A stretch of 64,000 bases of DNA from Aquatica leii (lineage: Eukaryota > Arthropoda > Insecta > Coleoptera > Lampyridae), in the NCBI GenBank assembly GCA_035610365.1, contig CM069436.1:90335912-90399911 (forward strand), in the 5' to 3' direction. The notes beneath the pieces are model-generated. The model ran no database searches, had not been told where the DNA came from, and worked only from the letters and a program-made list of their open reading frames with translations. How positions within the stretch are numbered: the first letter of the stretch is position 1; each line of letters starts with the position of its first letter. Shown here piece after piece: positions 57,440-64,000 of this stretch. The translations under genes were made by a program, and so were the position numbers.

Positions 57440-57650
57440 CGTTGTATCATGTAAACCCACCTCTAGTATTTATAATAATCACACCATTATTAGCATTTTA
57501 AAAAGCGCTAATTTCAATATAAAAAATAATAATATGTAATGTCAAAAATTTTAACAAAAAACGAGTTAGAAATAGCATAACTTCTTATTGTAATAAACGT
57601 TTCTAAAAAGTAGCAAAGTTGTTTAGAAGTTGCGTAAATACTCCATCACA
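57440..57650 (+). repeat. Copia 5' LTR
   Basis: Its first base is C where the 3' LTR has T (TGTTGTATCATG). It ends CCATCACA. Confidence 0.93.
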
Positions 57651-57668
57651 GGTTATGGACCCAGATTG
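57651..57668 (+). promoter_or_regulatory. Copia primer-binding site (initiator-Met half-tRNA type)
   Basis: GGTTATGGACCCAGATT follows the 5' LTR directly. Drosophila copia uses an internal site of initiator tRNA-Met (a half-tRNA primer) with a closely similar GGTTATGGGCCCAG, so the same primer is inferred. Confidence 0.75.
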
Positions 57669-57738
57669 CTTAATAACAAAAACGAAGAATAGAATATAAA
57701 TTTTCTGTAACAGTGTGTTATTGTATATATTTTATGCA

Positions 57739-58998
57739 ATGTCGTCAAACGGTAAAGAAAACTCGGTAGAAAAATTGAAGGGCTCGGAGAATTATAACAC
57801 TTGGAAATACTCTATTCAAGCGCTACTTGAATTAAATGATTTAGAAAATTGAAATTTGGAAACCGGCACCGAGACAGATGCAACAAAGTTAAAAAAAGCA
57901 AAAGCAAAATTGGTTTTGGCGATTGATCCAGCCTTGTATGTACACATACAATCATGTGCAACAGCAGCGGAAATATGGAAAGTCTTAAAAACCATGTTTG
58001 AAGATAAAGGCTTGACTCGTCGTATCGGTTTGTTAAGGATGTTAATATCGACGAATTTGGAATCGTGTTCATCGATGGATGAATATATTAACAAAATTAT
58101 TGGAACAGCCAATAAATTAACAGAAATAGGTTTCCCAATTTCCGAAAAATATGTTGGATCAATTTTATTAGCTGAACTTACAGACGACTATAAACCATTC
58201 ATAATGGGTATAGAAAGTTCGGGAATAAAGATAACAGGAGATGGAATAAAAACTCGTTTGTATGAAATTGGTCCATCGGTAAGTGGAAATGAACAGGCTT
58301 TTTTTGGAAAGAAGTTTAAAGGCAAGAAATCGCAAACAAAAGCGTCTTGTTTCAATTGCAAAAGGCCAGGGCATTTTGCCAATAAATGTCTGAATAAATT
58401 GAGACAGAAAAAAGATGAAAAAACTGAAAATGCATTTAGTGTAGTCTTTGCGTCAAAGGGTTTAGATAAAAACGATTGGTTTTTGGATTCGGGTGGTTCA
58501 CAGCATATGACTGCAAGCGAACATTGGTTAACGAATACTAAATCTACGACAACGAAAAGCATTTGTGCTGCAAATAATGAACGATTATCAGTAAAATATG
58601 TTGGTGACACTAAAATAACTTGTAACGATGAATTTATTACAGTGAAAAATGTACTGCATGTTCCGGGTCTCGCTGCAAATTTGTTATCTGTGTCGAAGAT
58701 AGCAGAATCGGGTAATCAAGTAAAATTTGATAAAACCGGGTGTTCAATAATAAACGGCAATAACGAAAAAATTGCAAGGGCGATTTTGATTGACGGTGTT
58801 TATGTATTGAAAGCGAAGAATGTGTACGCAATGACCGCGAAACAAACAGACAGTATAGTGACGTGGCATCAAAAATTAGGCCATTTGAATTTTAACGAAA
58901 TTCAAAAAATAAAAAAAGACAAAGTCGGTGGAATCTCTTACAGTTCAGTAGACACTCAGCTAATATGTGAAGTATGTGCAAAAGCAAAACAAGCGTAA
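57739..58998 (+). pseudogene. Copia gag, protease and integrase N-terminus
   Basis: The start is ATG 57739 (MSSNGKENSVEKLKGSENYN). A TGA at 57850-57852 interrupts early gag, and the frame is then open to TAA 58996. Gag has the retrotransposon-gag pattern (AAEIWKVLKTMFEDKG...) and one CCHC knuckle, CFNCKRPGHFANKC. The protease follows with WFLDSGGSQHM, where DSGA is usual. The integrase zinc motif is WHQKLGHLN...CEVC. Products would assemble particles and process the polyprotein. The early stop means gag is not made from this copy. Confidence 0.9.
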
Positions 58999-60211
58999 TT
59001 GGCTTTCAGGCGATCTGAAAAACGAGCAAGCAATTTTTTAGGCTTAGTGCATAGTGATTTAAACGGACCAATGGAGAATACATCAGTTGGTGTATTTCAT
59101 GACATTCATAGACGATTATTCAAGAAAAGTATTTGTATATTTTTTGCAAAATAAAAGTGAAGCTTTTGAGGTGTTCTGCGAGTTTAAGTCGATGGTTAAA
59201 AATCAAACCGAACGGAAGGTAAAGATTTTGAGATCGGACAATGGTGGTGCGTTTATAAATCATAATTTTAAAAATTTGTTTAAAAAATGTGGCATAATTA
59301 ACCAAACTACAGTTTCACACACTCCTGAACAGAATGGTAGAGCCGAACGTATGAATAGGACGATTGTAGAGCGTGCAAAATGTCTTTTGTTTGACGCTGG
59401 CCTCGAAAAAAAATTCTGGGCAAAAGCCGTCAATACCGCAGTCTACTTAATAAATAGATCTCCAGCAAAGGCCACTGCAAAAATGCCAGAAGAGTTGTGG
59501 ACAAAATCCAAAGTGAATTTGGACAATTTACGGATATTTGGAACCAAGATCATGACTCATATTCCGAAAGCTCAACGAAAAAAGTGGGATCGGAAATCTG
59601 ATCAATTACAGTTCGTTGGATATTGTGAAGGCACAAAAGCATATCGCCTGATTGATAAAAAATCAGGAAAAATAACGAAGGCTAGGGATATAATTTTTTT
59701 GGAACATTCCAAAATAAATTGTAATCCAAAAGGGGCTGATGATTCCAATTATGTTGAAGTGAAGAACAACGATCTATCCACAGTCAACCCATCAAATCAA
59801 TACGGGAACAAATATCGAGAAGAAGATACAAATTCGGTGGGGGTTGCTAACTCAGAGTATACAACTGACGTGAACAAAAATCGAGATGAATTAAACATTA
59901 CTGACGATTCTTCACATGATAACTATGACTCCGAATGTTCGGATGACAAGTCATATGTTTCAGAAAGAAATGTTACAATGCCGACTGAGGAGCCTATTCG
60001 ACGACCCGTAAGGGAAAAAAAAGCACCTAGTCGATTTCAAGATTTTGTCATGTTGTCAACTTCTGAATCAATCCGAGAACCATTAACTGTTCATGAAGCA
60101 TTAAACAGCGAACAAAAAGAAGAATGGTTAAATGCGATGGAAAATGAACATGATTCATTGGTGGAAAATGAAACAGTTTATTCGATTTACCGCCCAACAA
60201 AAGGGTTTTAA
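58999..60211 (+). pseudogene. Copia integrase core and linker
   Basis: The reading passes from the gag frame to the next near 59083-59090 (indel). The core has FMTFIDDYSRKVF (first Asp), LRSDNGGAF (second Asp) and TPEQNGRAERMNRT (Glu), so the catalytic triad is intact. The linker is Asn/Asp/Ser-rich. The characteristic start of RT, SIREPLTVHEALNSEQKEEW, lies near 60070. A second frameshift close to 60205 ends the frame at 60211. Confidence 0.9.
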
Positions 60212-61640
60212 AAACAAAATGGGTATTTAAAACAAAATACAATGACGAAGGCAACATAGCAAAATTCAAAGCTCGCCTAGTAGCCAAAGGATACGCACAA
60301 ATACCAGGTATTGATTACGAGGATACGTATTCGCCGGTAATAAGATATGGATCCATTCGGTACTTAATGGCTGTAGCTGCAAAATTTAGATTCAAGATAG
60401 ATCAAATGGATGCAGTGACTGCATTTTTGCAAGGAGATTTAAATGAAGAAATCTATATAAATCAACCGGAAAGATTCGAAAATGGAACTTTGAAAGTATG
60501 CAGATTGAAAAAGGCGATGTACGGTTTAAAACAAAGTGAAAGATAATGGAACATAAAACTGGACCAAGCTTTAAAGAAATTTAGATTCAAAAGATCTAAA
60601 GCTGATCCATGTGTGTACGTACAGCTTGAAGAAGGAAAGATAGATATGATAATTGCCGTTTATGTCTACGATTTTTTAATATTTTGGATGGATACAGAAA
60701 AAAGGCAGACAATTAAAAATTTAATATCGAAAGAATTTAAAATGAAGGATCTTGGACGTGCAAAGTGTTGTGTCGGATTAAGAATTTCACAAGATAAAGA
60801 AGGAAATTGTTATCTCGATCAGGAAAGTTACATACATCAAATCCTTGAAAGGTTTAACATGAAAGATTGTAATTCTTTGTCAACACCATCGGATCCTAAT
60901 CAAAAATTGTCAAAACAGATGTCTCCAAAATCTGAAAAGGATGATGAAGAACTTAAGACTATACCGTATCAACAGGCAGTTGCCGCGTTATTATACTTAG
61001 TTCAAGGAATTCGACCTGACATATCGTTTGCTGTAGGAGATGTGAGTCGATATAATAATTGTTTCGAACGAGCTCACTGGTTAGCAGTAAAACGTATCAT
61101 GAGATACCTAAAAGGTACTGCCAGTTTAAAACTAAAGTTTAATAAAACTGGTCCATTGAATATCGAAGGATATTCCGATTCAGATTGGGCCTCCGATCTG
61201 GATAAAAGAAGATCATGTACAGGCTACGTGTTTAAACTTCAAGATGGAGCCATTTCATGGAGTAGCCGCCGACAACCAACAGTAGCTCTTTCAACTACAG
61301 AAGCCGAATATATGGTTTTGTCATCAGCCATTTAAGAAGCTATTTGGTTAAATCAATTTGGCCAGGAACTTGGGTTAAAGATGTCTAACGAACCGTTAAA
61401 GATTTACTGCGATAACAATCCATTTATCCAATAATGATGCCTTTCAACATAGATCGAAGCACATCGATATTCGCTACCACTTCATTCGTGACGTCTTGGA
61501 GAAGAAGCTGGTTAAAGTGACCTACACACCAACAGAAGAAATGGTGGCCGATGTACTAACGAAAGCAGTTCCGAGTGCAAAGCAGACTTTTTGTGTTAGT
61601 AACATGGGTTTGATTGATATTGAAATTCAAAATATTGTGC
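60212..61640 (+). pseudogene. Copia reverse transcriptase and RNase H
   Basis: It is back in the gag frame: ARLVAKGYAQIPGIDYEDTY, then IDQMDAVTAFLQGDLNEEIY (motif A) and KKAMYGLKQSER followed by TAA 60544 in place of a Gln codon. Motif C reads AVYVYDFLIFW: the first Asp of YVDD is Tyr (TAC 60667-60669). The rest is open from 60613 to a TAA at 61333: RPDISFAVG, LKGTASLKLKF, then RNase H with GYSDSDWASDLDKRRSCTG and STTEAEYM. The end (after about 61420) is frame-shifted. RT would be inactive because of the active-site change and stops. Confidence 0.9.
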
Positions 61641-61660
61641 AATGTTTGTAAAATTTTAAT

Positions 61661-61670
61661 ATAGTGGGGG
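61661..61670 (+). promoter_or_regulatory. Copia polypurine tract
   Basis: ATAGTGGGGG lies directly before TGTTGTATC of the 3' LTR. Confidence 0.8.
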
Positions 61671-61884
61671 TGTTGTATCATGTAAACCCACCTCTATTAT
61701 TCAAAATAAGTTGCACACCTCTATTAGCGTTTTAAAAAGCGCTAACTTCAATATAAAAAATAATAATATGTAATGTCAAAAATTTTAACAAAAAACGAGT
61801 TAGAAATAACATAACTTGTTATTGTAATAAACGTTTCTAAAAAATAGCAAAGTTGTTTAGAAGCTGCGTAAATACTCCATCACA
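61671..61884 (+). repeat. Copia 3' LTR
   Basis: It is about 95% identical to 57440-57650, with small differences near 61700-61720. It is followed by the target duplication GTTTC. Confidence 0.93.
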
Positions 61885-62589
61885 GTTTCGTCCTCTTGGT
61901 TAGAATTTAGAGATGCTTTTAATGCCCTTATTCATAATAATAAAACTATTACAAACGTTTAAATGTTCTATTATTTAAGATCGTCCTTAAGTGGCGAACC
62001 TAGCCAAATTTTAGAATCCATTGAAATATCTAACGTAAACTGTAAAATGGCTTGGAAACTACTTCAAAAACGGTACGAAAATAAGAAATTAATCATACAC
62101 AATCATTTAAAGGCTATTTTCGAATTTCCTATTTTAAACAAAGAATCACATGTTCAATTACGACGATTATTTGATACATTTACAAAAAAATTACGTTCCA
62201 TAAATTCGTTAGGCGAACCAGTAAATAGTTGGGTTACAGTTTTAATTTATGTTATAACTTCAGAAATTGATCCAATTACGAGGCGCGATTGGGAACCATT
62301 TCAAACAACTATTGATCTTCCTACAATGGAAGATATGAATAAATATTTAAAATACGAATGTGAGATACTTGAAAAATTAGAATATAATAAATTAGAATGT
62401 AAGGTTGATACTAAGTTTGATTATTTAAAGAAGCATAGCAATAGTAAAACTAATTCCAATTTGTTCGTTAGCACCGAAGGTTTAGTTTGCAATTTTTGTA
62501 AAGATTTCCACACAATATACAATTGTCAAACATTTTTAAAACTTTTTATTAGCAAACGCGTTAACGAAGTTAAGAAGCTTAGGTTATGA
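61885..62589 (+). pseudogene. BEL/Pao gag (DUF1759-type)
   Basis: From the target duplication the frame reads SSWLEFRDAFNALIHNNKTI, then a TAA at 61960 where Lys is expected, and continues FYYLRSSLSGEPSQILESIE...AWKLLQKRYENKKLI: the DUF1759 gag signature of BEL/Pao elements. Farther along are a W-E-x-F block and CNFCKDFHTIYNC, a Cys/His motif. The frame ends at TGA 62587. It would form the particle shell. Confidence 0.88.
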
Positions 62590-63200
62590 ATAAATAACCA
62601 TTCTATTCAAAAATGTAGTCATTCGTTTTGTAAGACATATAATAAACCTCACAATACTTTATTTCATTTAGAAAAACAAACAATAAACGTTTCTGAAAAT
62701 CGTACAAATCCTACAGAACAGATAGAAAGTTTTGATAATGCACCAGTAAACGCAGGTACTTATTTTACAAATAATTCCTATAATGAAATTTTACTAGCAA
62801 CTGCCGTTCTTAAAACTAAGAATAAGTTAGGAAATGTGTTTCATTGTAGAAGTCAAAGTAATTTTATAACTGAAAAAATGTATAATAAGTTAGGATCAGA
62901 TAAACATAAAATAAAATTTAGTGTTCAAGGAGTAGAGGACACACTGTCTAAAATTCAATATAAAACTCAATTAATTATCGAATCAATCGAAGTTAATTAC
63001 AATGCAAACATTTCATGTCTAGTTTTAGAAAAAATTACTAATAATTTACCAATGAAATCAAGTTTCGAAAATTAATCTTCCGTCATATGTAAAGTTAGCG
63101 GATCCAAATTTCAATGTTAGTAAAGAAATAGATATGTTGTTAGGAGCGGAATTGTTCTGGAATATTTTATTATCAGATCAAATTCAACTACAAATGAACA
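62590..63200 (+). pseudogene. BEL/Pao protease region (DUF1758-type), degraded
   Basis: It continues with EILLATAVLKTKNKLGN and SQSNFITEKMYNKLG, the region around the aspartic protease of BEL/Pao. The catalytic D-[ST]-G appears lost: HCRSQSNFI stands where a DSGSQxNFI-like motif is expected. The frame ends at a TAA near 63075 and the following codons are out of phase. Confidence 0.7.
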
Positions 63201-64000
63201 ACGTATTTCTACAAAAAACTAAACTAGGTTGGGTTGTCACCGGAAGCATTTTACATAATTCTGTAAACATGTCAATCAATTGTAAAAGCACTATTGTAAA
63301 CAATTCTATTGAAAATCAGTTATTAAAATTTTGGCAATTAGAAGAATGTACATATTCAAAGAGTGTACTCTCTGAAACTGATCAATTTTGCGAAACGCAT
63401 TTTAATGAAAATCATCGACGCGACCATACAAGCAGATTTGTAGTTTCCATTCCCTTTAAGAATAATGTTTTTAAATTAGGAAACACAAAGCAACTTGCTA
63501 TTCGCAGATTCTATAAATTAGAAAATAAACTTATTAAAAATACTAATTTGCAACAAGAGTATATTAACTTCATGAATGAATATGAATCTTTAGGTCATAT
63601 GTCTAAGATAAAGTTAAACGATATTGATCTCGTTAATCCTCACCATTTTTTAAGTCATCACGCAGTAATAAAGAAATCAATTACAACTAGGCTTAGAGTA
63701 GTATTTGACGGGTCTATGAAATCTGATAGCGGCCTTTCGTTAAATGACGTCCAATTTAGTGGCCCCAAAATACAAAACGACATTTTTTTCTATTTTAATA
63801 AGATTTCGAAAGCACAAATATGTTATAACAGCAGATATTTAAAAAATGTATAGGCAAATACTAATTAATCCTAAACAACAATGATATTAATTAATAGTTT
63901 AGAGGTCAAATCCTTCACAGGTTTTACAATTTTATAAACTCAATACTGTTACTTATGGAATCAGCCCCTTTTTAAGCAATTCGATGTCTAAAACAATTAA
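63134..64000 (+). pseudogene. BEL/Pao reverse transcriptase, N-terminal part
   Basis: It reads MLLGAELFWNILLS and KTKLGWVVTGSI, the IDxLLGaexf and GWivsG blocks that precede RT in BEL/Pao. RT begins with HHAVIKKSITTRLRVVFDGS and SLNDVQFSGP. After a frameshift near 63790 it shows ITADI, then TAA, then KMYRQI, which is motif A of BEL/Pao. TVTYGISPF near 63950 continues the palm. The remainder is outside the window. Confidence 0.85.

Larger units (their letters stand above)
57440..61884 (+). mobile_element. Ty1/copia retrotransposon, recently decayed
   Basis: LTRs of 211 and 214 bp (57440-57650, 61671-61884) are about 95% identical. Exact 5-bp target duplications GTTTC lie at 57435-57439 and 61885-61889. 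A copia-type primer site follows the 5' LTR and a G-rich polypurine tract precedes the 3' LTR. One long gag-pol frame is recognisable from 57739 but carries several stops and frameshifts. Domain order (gag, protease, integrase, RT, RNase H) is that of Ty1/copia. It is inserted in the gag region of the BEL/Pao element that continues at 61885. Confidence 0.95.
61885..64000 (+). mobile_element. BEL/Pao retrotransposon, partial (runs off the right edge)
   Basis: Gag, protease-region and RT segments of a BEL/Pao polyprotein follow one another in + orientation. The upstream part is cut by the copia insertion and I cannot recognise it. The downstream part lies beyond 64000. Several stops and frameshifts are present, so this copy is a relic. 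Confidence 0.88.

Overview
The window is AT-rich eukaryotic DNA, almost certainly from an insect or close arthropod. A nuclear copy of mitochondrial ND2 at 34.4-35.1 kb reads only with the invertebrate mitochondrial code. The transposon families are those typical of insects, and the one host exon matches arthropod amine receptors. I see no rRNA, tRNA or CRISPR array.

The only convincing host gene is at the extreme left. Bases 1-228 (minus strand) are the first coding exon of a biogenic-amine GPCR of serotonin 5-HT1/5-HT7 type. The other ~63.7 kb looks like 5' flank or intergenic DNA built mostly from transposons of many ages.

Layout: 2.97-5.03 kb, a dead Penelope-like element (PLE) with inverted terminal repeats, then a second PLE RT scrap at 5.6-6.0 kb. 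6.36-6.65 kb, a heat-shock-element promoter or solo LTR. 7.97-10.57 kb, a Tc1/mariner-superfamily element with ~620-bp TIRs and a broken transposase. 12.2-15 kb, a deleted Ty3/gypsy relative (B). 15.7 and 19.2 kb, two more transposase remnants. 17.5 kb, a copia integrase remnant. 22.8-32.2 kb, a LINE fragment split by a young, nearly intact Ty3/gypsy element (A, minus strand). 33.7 kb, a hAT MITE. 34.4-35.1 kb, the ND2 NUMT. 37.8-38.5 kb, a perfect palindrome carrying two hammerhead ribozymes. 39.3-48.3 kb, a hAT element holding a pogo MITE, an LTR-like block, and a LINE that itself contains a 1.8-kb solo LTR. 49-49.8 kb, a decayed Crypton tyrosine recombinase. 51.3-54.8 kb, a rearranged Ty3/gypsy element (C) with an inverted interior. 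56.5-57.0 kb, a LINE endonuclease scrap. 57.4-61.9 kb, a Ty1/copia element with a 5-bp target duplication, followed by a BEL/Pao element that runs off the right edge.

The most unusual object is the palindrome at 37,820-38,514. Two 263-bp arms, identical by eye, flank tandem 98-bp repeats. Each arm contains a complete type-I hammerhead motif with no extra bases in the core. It is flanked by a 12-bp direct repeat and has no coding capacity, so it may be a non-autonomous, ribozyme-bearing retroelement related to PLE terminal repeats or retrozymes.
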